From contig DNPQ01000328.1 of the NCBI GenBank assembly GCA_003501335.1, positions 1-12,394 of the forward strand: DNA of 12,394 nucleotides, read 5' to 3'. Positions 1 to 7,369 of the stretch are shown piece by piece. The notes below the pieces were generated by a model. The model was not told the origin of the DNA. It was given only the letters and a program-made list of their open reading frames with translations, and made no database searches. Position 1 is the stretch's first letter. Each line of letters starts with the position of its first letter. Made by a program: the position numbers and the translations under genes. Origin of the DNA: Bacillota bacterium (GTDB lineage Bacteria; Bacillota; UBA4882; UBA8346).

Positions 1-161
1 ATTGATTGGAATGGGTAGCTTTCCTGAATTTTAATCTACTTTCAACATGCAAATGGAAATGGGGGGATTTCGACTCTATCGATTAATTACAAAAAGTAGA
101 GGGGACACCTTTTTTATGAGAATGGATTTTGGAGATTAATTAGAAAACGGAGGAATTTATA

Positions 162-1466
162 ATGTGGAATCAAGAGATGGAAACCATACCACGGGCTGAA
201 CTCCAAAGGCTTCAAGGAGAGCGGCTTCGAAAAACGGTGGAGCGTGTTTATAACAATGTTCCTTTTTATCACAGGAAATTTGATGAAGCCGGAGTAAAAC
301 CGGAAGATATTAAAAGCTTCCAAGATGTCCAAAAGCTTCCTTTTACCACGAAACAGGATTTACGGGATAATTACCCGTTTGGATTATTTGCCGCCCCGCA
401 GGAGGAAATAGTCCGAATTCAAGCTTCTTCAGGCACTACCGGTAAAATGACGGTCGTCGGTTATACCAAGAATGATATTGGAATCTGGGCTGAGGTTATG
501 GCCCGAACTTTGGGAGCGGGTGGAGTAACCCGTAAAGATATTGTTCAGGTCGCTTATGGTTATGGCCTATTTACAGGGGGACTGGGGGCTCATTATGGAG
601 CTGAAAGAATCGGAGCCACTGTTGTTCCAATATCCGGCGGTAATACCAAACGGCAATTACAGATTATGGCTGATTTTGGAACGACGACCGTTGCCTGTAC
701 TCCTTCCTATATATTATATATGGCTGAAACTGCAGTTGAAGAAGGGATCAACATCCAAGAATTTCCTTTGCGAAAAGGTTTTTTCGGAGCTGAACCTTGG
801 TCCAACAATATGCGCAAAGAGATTGAGAAAAAATTGAATATTAAGGCTTATGATATTTATGGCTTATGTGAGATTATTGGACCGGGTGTTGCCGGTGAAT
901 GTTCCGAACAAAATGGTCTGCATGTTTGGGAAGACCACTTTTTGATAGAAATTATTGATCCGGCTACGGGTGAGGTTTTGCCTTATGGTGAGAAAGGGGA
1001 AGTCGTGTTTACCTGTTTAACGAAAGAAGCTTTACCGTTAATTCGCTATCGGACCCGGGATATTAGCATTTTGTATAATGAGATTTGCCGTTGTGGAAGA
1101 ACTCACCTACGGATGAACCGGGTTATGGGACGGACCGATGATATGTTAATCATTCGGGGAGTTAACGTTTTTCCGTCACAAATTGAAAGCGTATTACTGG
1201 AAATTGGCGAGGCTGAACCCCATTATCAATTAGTAGTCGACCGTGATGGGAATATGGATGATCTGGAGATTTGGGTTGAAGTATCAGAAAGGCTATTTTC
1301 GGATCAAGTTCGTAAATTAGAAGAAGTTGAGGCGCTTATCCATCGGGAAATGCAGAGCACATTGGGAATTTCGGCCCGAATTAAATTGGTTGAGCCCAAG
1401 ACAATTGCCCGCAGCGAAGGAAAGGCTAAAAGGATTATTGATCGCCGTGATGTCTATTCCGGCTAA
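162..1466 (+). CDS. paaK: Phenylacetate-CoA ligase family enzyme (aryl-CoA ligase)
   Basis: This is an AMP-forming CoA ligase of the PaaK branch of the adenylate-forming (ANL) superfamily. It activates phenylacetate or a related aryl acid through an acyl-adenylate to the CoA thioester in the cytoplasm. The 434 residues match the family length. Visible motifs are the P-loop SSGTTGK (89-95), the YGLCE adenine/acyl motif (233-237), YRTRD (296-300), the hinge and C-terminal start GRTDDMLIIRG (323-333), and a terminal SEGKAKR (418-424) carrying the expected catalytic lysine. The N-terminus (ME-x-xPR, LPFTTKxDLRxNYPFG) is also typical. The start is fixed by CGGAGGA at 149-155 before the ATG. A tandem-ACT gene follows after 133 bp. 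In anaerobes this pair often sits beside indolepyruvate ferredoxin oxidoreductase genes, which are not visible here. Family is confident; the exact aryl substrate is not determined by sequence. Confidence 0.93.
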   Translation: MWNQEMETIPRAELQRLQGERLRKTVERVYNNVPFYHRKFDEAGVKPEDIKSFQDVQKLPFTTKQDLRDNYPFGLFAAPQEEIVRIQASSGTTGKMTVVGYTKNDIGIWAEVMARTLGAGGVTRKDIVQVAYGYGLFTGGLGAHYGAERIGATVVPISGGNTKRQLQIMADFGTTTVACTPSYILYMAETAVEEGINIQEFPLRKGFFGAEPWSNNMRKEIEKKLNIKAYDIYGLCEIIGPGVAGECSEQNGLHVWEDHFLIEIIDPATGEVLPYGEKGEVVFTCLTKEALPLIRYRTRDISILYNEICRCGRTHLRMNRVMGRTDDMLIIRGVNVFPSQIESVLLEIGEAEPHYQLVVDRDGNMDDLEIWVEVSERLFSDQVRKLEEVEALIHREMQSTLGISARIKLVEPKTIARSEGKAKRIIDRRDVYSG

Positions 1467-1599
1467 AGAAGATAATTTATTGCAATTTGAAGGGATCTTT
1501 TGCTAATTGAAGAAAAAGAAGATGAAAGCAAAATGATAATTGAGTTTTTTTGTTAATCCAAGGAATCATAAAATAGAGTGAGAAAGGAGACCGCTGTGA

Positions 1600-2031
1600 A
1601 TGAAGGTAAAACAAATTTCAGTTTTTTTGGAGAATAAGTCCGGTCGCCTGGCTGGAATAACGAAGGCTTTAGGAAAACATAATATTAATATTCGGGCACT
1701 TTCAATTGCCGATACGACCGATTTTGGAATCCTCAGGCTGATTGTCGGTGACCCCCAAGAAGCGATTAAGATTTTAAAATCTGAAGGCCTTACCGTAAGT
1801 GAAACAGAAGTTATTGCGGTTGAGATTCCGGATAAGCCCGGCGGACTTGCGGAAGTTCTTCAATTTCTTGATACCGGTAAAATAAACATCGAGTATATGT
1901 ATGCTTTTGTCGGGAAATCCCATGAGAAAGCGGTTGTCGTTTTTCGAGTTGAGGATGTTGATGGCGCCATTGATTTATTACAACAAAGAGGGGTTGTCCT
2001 GCTCAATGCCGATCAAATATTTTCATTTTAG
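1600..2031 (+). CDS. Tandem ACT-domain protein
   Basis: A 143-residue cytoplasmic protein made of two ACT domains, about residues 4-65 and 72-137, and nothing else. Each has the beta-alpha-beta start with the ligand-loop pattern: ENKSGRLAGITKALGKHNINI in the first domain, and a DKPGGLAEV turn followed by a helix in the second. ACT domains bind amino acids or similar small ligands and usually control a partner enzyme. Stand-alone tandem-ACT proteins commonly follow paaK in anaerobic bacteria, so a sensor of aromatic amino acids or aryl acids is a reasonable inference, but no catalytic residues are present and the ligand is unknown. The start ATG follows AAAGGAGA (1583-1590) with 9-nt spacing. 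No promoter or terminator is clear in the 133-nt gap after paaK, so co-transcription is likely. Confidence 0.88.
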   Translation: MKVKQISVFLENKSGRLAGITKALGKHNINIRALSIADTTDFGILRLIVGDPQEAIKILKSEGLTVSETEVIAVEIPDKPGGLAEVLQFLDTGKINIEYMYAFVGKSHEKAVVVFRVEDVDGAIDLLQQRGVVLLNADQIFSF

Positions 2032-2134
2032 CAGCCAAACTTCTAGGCGGGTTAGATTCTTTTATGGGGATTCTAACATCCAGTTAAGATTCGGCTATAA
2101 ACTATTTCAAGAATGCGGCCGAAAATAAATTTAA

Positions 2135-2163
2135 TTGAGTGATTTGTTTCAATTGAATATAGA
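2135..2163 (+). promoter_or_regulatory. Candidate sigma-A promoter for the receptor-pair operon
   Basis: TTGAGT (2135-2140) and TATAGA (2158-2163) are separated by exactly 17 nt; each hexamer matches 4 of 6 consensus bases. It would start transcription near 2170 and give a leader of about 320 nt. A chance match is possible, and no other promoter in this gap is better. Confidence 0.4.
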
Positions 2164-2169
2164 CTACAT

Positions 2170-2489
2170 AAGAACTTATGAGAATTCAACGAGCTTTATT
2201 GTTTGCCGGTTGATGACATTACAAGAAAGAAAGTTGAATTTTCGTCTACCTAGTAATTAAATTTTTACCTTGGTACAGAAGCGTTATACTTCGACAATAA
2301 TTTCCTATTGTTTAACGTGCTTAACTTCGTTGCTTTGGACGGGTACTCAGCTAGCTTTGTTAGCTGACTGAGGCAAGAAAGTTCTATGATTTAAAGTAAG
2401 GAACAAATTATTTTAAGAAACCGGAGGGTAAGCCGATTACCTTCTGAGGCAGGGTTCCGCTAGAAACGGCCTTGCAGGGGGAATTTTTA
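2170..2489 (+). ncRNA. Hairpin-rich leader of unknown class upstream of the receptor pair
   Basis: This gene-free stretch is full of potential helices. A long stem pairs 2180-2190 with 2233-2243 (11 pairs, one G-U). A composite hairpin has three stacked helices: 2323-2327 with 2379-2383, 2330-2335 with 2371-2376, and 2347-2353 with 2361-2367. A 9-pair hairpin joins 2423-2431 and 2437-2445 over a GCCGA loop. A further hairpin joins 2449-2454 with 2470-2475 and 2457-2459 with 2467-2469, ending just before the Shine-Dalgarno AGGGGG (2476-2481). The octamer CTGAGGCA occurs twice (2368-2375 and 2444-2451), so the 5' strand CTCAG at 2346-2350 could pair with either copy. I see no consensus of c-di-GMP-I or -II, SAM, TPP, cobalamin, ykkC or T-box elements. 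A cis-acting leader is inferred from position; a free-standing small RNA is also possible. Confidence 0.4.
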
Positions 2490-4247
2490 ATGAATATTAT
2501 CCAAAAAAATTTGGAAACTAAACCCAGGCCTTTTAAACGTTTAACCCACTTGCTTGAAAAGAAGTCGTGGATACCTTTTTCTCAATTGTGGCAAAACATC
2601 AATAAACCTTCTACAGTTACTCGGTTTAGAAATTTTCTTATAGCTTTTTTGGTTTTAAGCGGATTGGAATTTTTATTGGGCTTTTCTTTAATAATAGCGA
2701 TGAATATTCAGATTCACGGAATTTATCAAACTTATCAAAGAAAAGCGGAAATTATTTATGATTTGCAAATGGACTTAAAAAATCTCCGGGCTTTCTATGA
2801 TGACGGGTTTGTAAGTGATGGTGGAAGTTACAAGGATTTTATTAAAACAAAAAAATTAGCTCATCAATTAGCGGTCACTGAAAATTATCGTGTTTTAAAG
2901 CCATTGAAAGTTCACATAGAGAGACTTAATCATTTATTAAATGCCTCTTCTCAGATAAATTCTCCGGAAATACAAGTACAAGCCAGAAAAGTTCAGGACT
3001 TTTTACATCAATATCAAAGCCGGCTCAATATTAAAAGGCATCAAGCCGCTACAGCTGTTTATCGAAGAATATGCTTCACGGAACTGGGACTGTTTTTTTT
3101 AATCCTCATCGGGCTTTTTAGCTTATTAAAGGCAATGATCCATGAAGGACAAAATCATCAAAATGCTATTCGACATTTTGAAAATGTTGCTGAGAGACTT
3201 AAGCATGGAGAAATAAATCCAGGAGTTTTGCCTTATCAAACCGTTGAGTTGGAAAAGTTGCAGCTTTCTTTGAAAGACTATTTGCGACGCTTAGGGGATC
3301 GCTATCGAATTATTTTGGGGAAAATAGATGAATTTACCCCTACTATCCATCAATTGGGAGAATGGGTTAATAAAAATGAAGGACAACATGTCAATATTAA
3401 ACAAAATCTGGGTGGACTGGCCAATCAAATTTACCACAAATTAGATCAATACCCTGATTTATCGGGACAAATTCAACTTATCAATAGTGATTTTGTGGTA
3501 TCACAAAATGAGGCTTTTAGCCTTCAGGACGCCCTCGAAAGCTCCCGGGATTTATTACTCGCGGACTCGGAGAAAATAAAAAATTATCAAACGAATTCAT
3601 TTGGAAAAGGTCAATATTTTCAAGAGATTTCTAATCATCTCAAGGAATTAAAAGAACTCCTTGATGAGATTCAGCAGACTGTCAATTCCTTTTACAGTAT
3701 TGCAGAACAAACCAATCTCTTATCTCTAAATGCATCCATCGAAGCAGCCAGGGCTGGAGAAGTCGGAGATGATTTTAGTATTGCAGCTTTAGAAATCGAA
3801 GAGTTAGCAGCTAAAATTGCCAAGGCGTCTAAAGATTTGCTAACCCTTTCTGTATCAATGAGCAAGAAAACAAATGTCGTTATTCACACCTTAGAATTAT
3901 TGCAGAGTTCTAACAAGTCAGAAGGTAAATACCTGGATGATGTTTTTGAGCGGGTTCAAAATTTTAACAGGCAATTGACGGATGATTTAGATAAAATTAA
4001 AGGTTATGGGACCTTAATCAAGGATTTTGAAGTTGAAGAACAAACCTTGGAAAGTATCGCCACCGTCCTTTCAAAATTAAAAGAGCAGTCCCCGGTTAGT
4101 CGTGGGAGAGCTACTGCAGCGCTGGAGGTTATTGTTGAATCAGATAAAATGGTTGCTTCCGTTGACGAGTTGGCTGATAATCTAACCGAGTTGCGAAAGA
4201 ATCTGGCTCAAATTCAGTATCAACCAAATCTGGAGGAACATTCATGA
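2490..4247 (+). CDS. Divergent methyl-accepting chemotaxis-type membrane protein (first of pair)
   Basis: A 585-residue inner-membrane protein with chemoreceptor architecture. It has a cytoplasmic N-tail, a first membrane segment at about 48-72, an extracytoplasmic helical domain of about 120 residues, a second membrane segment at about 195-216, then a long coiled coil. The hairpin tip is recognisable: AEQTNLL followed by LNASIEAARAGE (413-424), which keeps the key Glu, Arg and Glu of receptor tips. After it the usual GRGFAVVA is degenerate (VGDDFSIAALEIEELA). I cannot see a HAMP domain with confidence or methylation-site pentapeptides. The start is ATG at 2490 behind AGGGGG (2476-2481); an in-frame TTG at 2472 lies inside a leader hairpin and is less likely. 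The stop overlaps the next start (ATGA, 4244-4247), so the two proteins are translationally coupled and probably work together. The signal sensed is unknown, and no che genes are in the window. Confidence 0.8.
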   Translation: MNIIQKNLETKPRPFKRLTHLLEKKSWIPFSQLWQNINKPSTVTRFRNFLIAFLVLSGLEFLLGFSLIIAMNIQIHGIYQTYQRKAEIIYDLQMDLKNLRAFYDDGFVSDGGSYKDFIKTKKLAHQLAVTENYRVLKPLKVHIERLNHLLNASSQINSPEIQVQARKVQDFLHQYQSRLNIKRHQAATAVYRRICFTELGLFFLILIGLFSLLKAMIHEGQNHQNAIRHFENVAERLKHGEINPGVLPYQTVELEKLQLSLKDYLRRLGDRYRIILGKIDEFTPTIHQLGEWVNKNEGQHVNIKQNLGGLANQIYHKLDQYPDLSGQIQLINSDFVVSQNEAFSLQDALESSRDLLLADSEKIKNYQTNSFGKGQYFQEISNHLKELKELLDEIQQTVNSFYSIAEQTNLLSLNASIEAARAGEVGDDFSIAALEIEELAAKIAKASKDLLTLSVSMSKKTNVVIHTLELLQSSNKSEGKYLDDVFERVQNFNRQLTDDLDKIKGYGTLIKDFEVEEQTLESIATVLSKLKEQSPVSRGRATAALEVIVESDKMVASVDELADNLTELRKNLAQIQYQPNLEEHS

Positions 4248-5959
4248 TACGATCGAATTTACATTCCACCGTAAAAAAATATAAAAGTATATCTTATTTT
4301 TCTTGGCTTAGTTTTCGGGGAAAAATATGGACAGCTGCGATTGTTTTTATGGTGGGGTTATTGGCTGAAGGCAGTATAATTTTTATAGCAAGTATAACGT
4401 CCCATAATCAATTAATAAAACATTATCAAGTTCAAGAACAGACGCTTTATGAAATCCATAAATTGACTTCTATTTCTTCACTCTCTCTCAATCGGTACCA
4501 GACCGGTTTTACACAGGGAACTTTGATCGAAACTACAGACATCCGGGGCAAACTATCTAAAGAAATGATGAATTTAAAAGATTTAATTAAGGATGAACAA
4601 ACGCTTCGCACTGTAGTCAAGGATTATCAACTTTTAGACCGCCAGTTAACACTTGGGAATCAATCGATTATATCATCCATACAATACTCAAGATATAAAA
4701 AACTTAATCGTCAATATGAAGCTTCATTGGTAAAACTCAGAAAAATAAAGGATGCCAATAATATAGTTTTTTGCCTTGTTGGTCAGGGATGGTCTCTATT
4801 GATCAGTTTGAGTATAATATGCCTAACATTGGCCATTAGCGGTGGTGTAATGATAGCCGCCGTCTATTCAATAACCAAGTCGGCTCGTTTGCTGAGCGAA
4901 ACTTTTGATGGAGCCAAACAAAAAATATTTAATATTGAGTTGCCCCCTGTCCTTCCCGAGGGATTAGAAAATTTCGTTCAGGTTTTGAAAGGTTCTTTGA
5001 ATCATTGGAATACGCAATTCCTAGATTCTAAAAACTCTATTTGCCATTTTGATCAGTTATGTAAAGAATTAGTAACTGAGATCCGTAAAACAGAATTGTT
5101 TGCCATTCAGCTTCAGAAAGTTTCCGAAGAACTGACTGGAAATTTTACCAATCAAAGTCAACTGATTGAAAGCGCTCATAATCAATTGACAGTTATGAAG
5201 AATAATAGTGAAGAATTACAAAAAGCCCCTAAACGGCTGACGATCATTCATAATGACTTAAAAAACGAATTGTCTACGGTACAGGAACAAATTCAGAATA
5301 TAATAGCACAAAATCATGAATATCACGATGAATCAATTGAAATTGCTGATTTGGCTGAAAATTTAGATGTAACCTCAGAGAAAGTAAAAGGAGTCATCTC
5401 CATTCTGAATGATGTTGCTGAACGTACGGAGTTACTGGCTTTTAACACTGCTATTCAAGCGGCGAGAGCGGGAGATAAAGGATTGGGATTTGGAGTTGTA
5501 GCTAAAGAAATTGCCAAGCTGGTTGATTATTCAAAAAAGGCGTCTATTCAATTAAGCGATATGCTCGGTAGAATTAATGGTAAAAATGAATATATTTTAA
5601 ATCTAATTCAAGAATATTCGAAAACATATGCAAAACAGATTACAGTCAATGAGGATGTTGCTAAAATTTGCGCTGATCTTTTTCAGACAGCCCAAATCAA
5701 TTTTGAGGATATTGAAAAATTAACTGCGGTCATGGAAACTATTTGCATGAAAAGTAACGGACTATCCAACGAAATTCATCAAATTGCTAAACTTACTAGT
5801 GAAGAGAATATCGGTGGTTTTGATTTCGATTTGGAGACTCTCGACTATCAATTAAATGTGAAAGAAGCCAATCGGATTGCTTTAAATGTCAGTGAACTAT
5901 CCGAGGGGTTGCGGACTTTGGCTGAAACTGCCACTATAGAAGAGGATTTTGTATATTGA
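4244..5959 (+). CDS. Divergent methyl-accepting chemotaxis-type membrane protein (second of pair)
   Basis: A 571-residue paralogue-like partner of the preceding gene with the same plan: membrane segment at about 30-52, an extracytoplasmic helical region of about 120 residues, a second membrane segment at about 183-208, then coiled coil. The tip is AERTELLAFNTAIQAARAGD (392-411) followed by GLGFGVVAKEIAKL, which is closer to the family than the partner after the tip. However, it carries Gln405 where receptors have the tip Glu (IEAARAGE) and Asp411 instead of the final Glu. The start codon overlaps the upstream stop (ATGA), so it depends on upstream translation; no separate Shine-Dalgarno is needed. 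There is no clear HAMP domain or C-terminal CheR/CheB-binding pentapeptide. Formation of a heterodimer or mixed signalling array with the first protein is inference. Whether it couples to CheA/CheW is uncertain given the tip changes. Confidence 0.78.
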   Translation: MIRSNLHSTVKKYKSISYFSWLSFRGKIWTAAIVFMVGLLAEGSIIFIASITSHNQLIKHYQVQEQTLYEIHKLTSISSLSLNRYQTGFTQGTLIETTDIRGKLSKEMMNLKDLIKDEQTLRTVVKDYQLLDRQLTLGNQSIISSIQYSRYKKLNRQYEASLVKLRKIKDANNIVFCLVGQGWSLLISLSIICLTLAISGGVMIAAVYSITKSARLLSETFDGAKQKIFNIELPPVLPEGLENFVQVLKGSLNHWNTQFLDSKNSICHFDQLCKELVTEIRKTELFAIQLQKVSEELTGNFTNQSQLIESAHNQLTVMKNNSEELQKAPKRLTIIHNDLKNELSTVQEQIQNIIAQNHEYHDESIEIADLAENLDVTSEKVKGVISILNDVAERTELLAFNTAIQAARAGDKGLGFGVVAKEIAKLVDYSKKASIQLSDMLGRINGKNEYILNLIQEYSKTYAKQITVNEDVAKICADLFQTAQINFEDIEKLTAVMETICMKSNGLSNEIHQIAKLTSEENIGGFDFDLETLDYQLNVKEANRIALNVSELSEGLRTLAETATIEEDFVY

Positions 5960-6041
5960 AATAAATTGGGTTTCATAACCTACCAAAGAAGTAGCGCTTA
6001 GTTTGCAGTAAAATAACAAATATATAAATAATGGGGTTGCC

Positions 6042-7049
6042 ATGTCTCGTTTTCTGACCTTAGGAATTGAAAGCTCCTGCGATGATACTTCCGTTGCCGT
6101 GATTGAAGATGGTTATAAAATACGGAGTAATATCATTTCTTCCCAAATTGATTTGCACCAAAAATTTGGCGGAGTCGTCCCTGAATTGGCAGCTCGCTCT
6201 CATTTGGAAGCCATTGGGCCTATTTATCAACTGGCACTCAAGGAAGCCGGGGTTACAATCGATGACATCCAATTGATAGCTGCGACCTACGGGCCGGGAT
6301 TAGTCGGTAGCTTATTAATTGGTTTATCCTTTGCGAAGGGTTTGGCTTTATCCACTCAAATCCCTTTTATCGGTGTAAACCATATTGAAGGCCATATTTA
6401 TGCGAACGTTTTAGGGCATCCGGAGATAAAACCGCCTTTAATTTGTCTTACTGTTTCAGGAGGACACACGGATCTCTTATGGATGGGGAAATGGGGTTCC
6501 TATCAAATATTAGGGCAGACGACTGATGATGCTGCCGGGGAAGCATTCGATAAGATTGCCAGAGTTCTAGGTTTGGGGTACCCAGGGGGACCTTATATCG
6601 ATAAAATTGCCAAAGGGGCTCAAGATGATTTAGAATTTGTGAAAAAAGGTAATTTGACCAATACTTACAATTTTTCATTTAGTGGACTTAAAACGGCTGT
6701 AATCAATTACATTCAACACCAAAAGCAATTAGGGCTGGAACTCAATGTACCCCGGATTGCGGCAAGTTTTCAAAGAAATGTGGTTATCCAGTTAACAGCA
6801 AAACTTTTTCATGCAATTGAAAAATATGATGTAAATACCGTTCTTCTTTCGGGGGGAGTGGCTGCTAATTCATTATTACGGGAAAGTTGTCGGAATCAGA
6901 CTACGCGTCTTGGAAAGCAGCTTTTTTTCCCGGAACTTCAATTGTGCACAGATAATGCGGCAATGATAGCAGCTGCAGGTTATTATCATTATCTTCATGC
7001 CGGGCCTGGGGATTTGGATGTAACTGCTGAACCCAACTTGAAGTTATAA
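6042..7049 (+). CDS. tsaD: tRNA N6-adenosine threonylcarbamoyltransferase TsaD
   Basis: TsaD (formerly Gcp/YgjD) transfers the threonylcarbamoyl group from threonylcarbamoyl-AMP to A37 of ANN-decoding tRNAs, giving t6A. It acts in the cytoplasm with TsaB and TsaE. The 335 residues equal the usual length. Diagnostic motifs are GIESSCDDTS (8-17), VPELAARSH (46-54), the metal-binding NHIEGH with His114 and His118, SGGHT (139-143), DDAAGEAFDK (162-171), FSFSGLKTA (211-219), LSGGVAANS (269-277) and TDNAAM with Asp304. All key residues are present. The start is supported by GGGG at 6033-6036 five bases before ATG. It follows the receptor pair after 82 bp with no clear terminator or promoter, so it may be partly read from that operon. 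tsaB and tsaE are not in the window. Confidence 0.97.
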   Translation: MSRFLTLGIESSCDDTSVAVIEDGYKIRSNIISSQIDLHQKFGGVVPELAARSHLEAIGPIYQLALKEAGVTIDDIQLIAATYGPGLVGSLLIGLSFAKGLALSTQIPFIGVNHIEGHIYANVLGHPEIKPPLICLTVSGGHTDLLWMGKWGSYQILGQTTDDAAGEAFDKIARVLGLGYPGGPYIDKIAKGAQDDLEFVKKGNLTNTYNFSFSGLKTAVINYIQHQKQLGLELNVPRIAASFQRNVVIQLTAKLFHAIEKYDVNTVLLSGGVAANSLLRESCRNQTTRLGKQLFFPELQLCTDNAAMIAAAGYYHYLHAGPGDLDVTAEPNLKL

Positions 7050-7050
7050 T

Positions 7051-7320
7051 TGTGGATAACTCTAATGCTGCCCCCGAGGCGGCCTTTGGAAAGATTGAAG
7101 CCAAAAATACTACACAAAATCAAGTGAATTGAAGCTGTGGACGGTGTGCAAAACCGGGGAAAAAACGCTATATTAACCTTTGAATTGTGGATAACCTGTG
7201 AATGATGTGGAGAATTAAGCATTGACGGTTTGTTGAAAATAAACCGAGCTACAGCTAATTTTTAGTCGCTTGGAGCTCACATTATTATATTATCTATCAA
7301 TTTTTTTAATGTTATCAACA
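7051..7320 (+). promoter_or_regulatory. Cluster of DnaA-box-like sites with AT-rich tract (gap 7050-7369)
   Basis: The gap between tsaD and the SWIM gene contains two exact copies of TGTGGATAA (the reverse complement of the DnaA box TTATCCACA) at 7051-7059 and 7186-7194. There is a one-mismatch copy TGTGGAGAA at 7206-7214, and TGTGAATGA (two mismatches) at 7197-7205 directly abuts it, so three sites run in a row. An opposite-strand one-mismatch site, TTATCAACA, is at 7312-7320. Between them lies an AT-rich stretch (about 7281-7310). DnaA-box clusters occur at origins and at DnaA-titrating loci; which applies here is inference. Both flanks are transcribed rightward, which argues against the main origin. 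Confidence 0.6.
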
Positions 7321-7369
7321 TTTTTCGCTTAAAAAGGATTCGTGAAAAATTGTTAAAGGAATTGAGGAA

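Noticed and set aside
2..34. Possible last ten codons of an upstream gene (open from the window edge, TAA at 32-34)
   Set aside because: Too short to recognise or to distinguish from chance.
47..139. 30-residue reading frame before paaK
   Set aside because: No ribosome binding site and no recognisable protein features.
2051..2123. Hairpins 2051-2077 and 2090-2123 as a terminator after the ACT gene
   Set aside because: Stems are visible (GTTAGA/TCTAAC and TTCGGC/GCCGAA) but neither is followed by a T-run.
2170..2489. c-di-GMP (GEMM-I or type II) or ykkC guanidine riboswitch before the receptor genes
   Set aside because: AGGGTTCCG at 2451-2459 recalls the ykkC start, and chemoreceptors are often under c-di-GMP riboswitches, but the other conserved blocks of all three classes are absent.
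2472..2489. Earlier TTG start for the first receptor protein
   Set aside because: The TTG lies inside a hairpin arm and overlaps the Shine-Dalgarno that serves the ATG at 2490.
7067..7087. Terminator after tsaD (GCTGCC pairing with GGCGGC)
   Set aside because: Six-pair stem with only CTTT after it; it could be a weak terminator but the tail is insufficient to call.
6995..7222. Minus-strand reading frames around the tsaD end and other antisense frames (for example 7839-8144, 8190-8426, 12145-12354)
   Set aside because: They overlap well-supported genes on the other strand or the DnaA-box gap and have no ribosome binding sites or familiar motifs.
7051..7320. Main chromosomal oriC
   Set aside because: No dnaA or dnaN in the window, and genes on both sides run the same way, so the left flank would oppose replication; kept only as a DnaA-box cluster.
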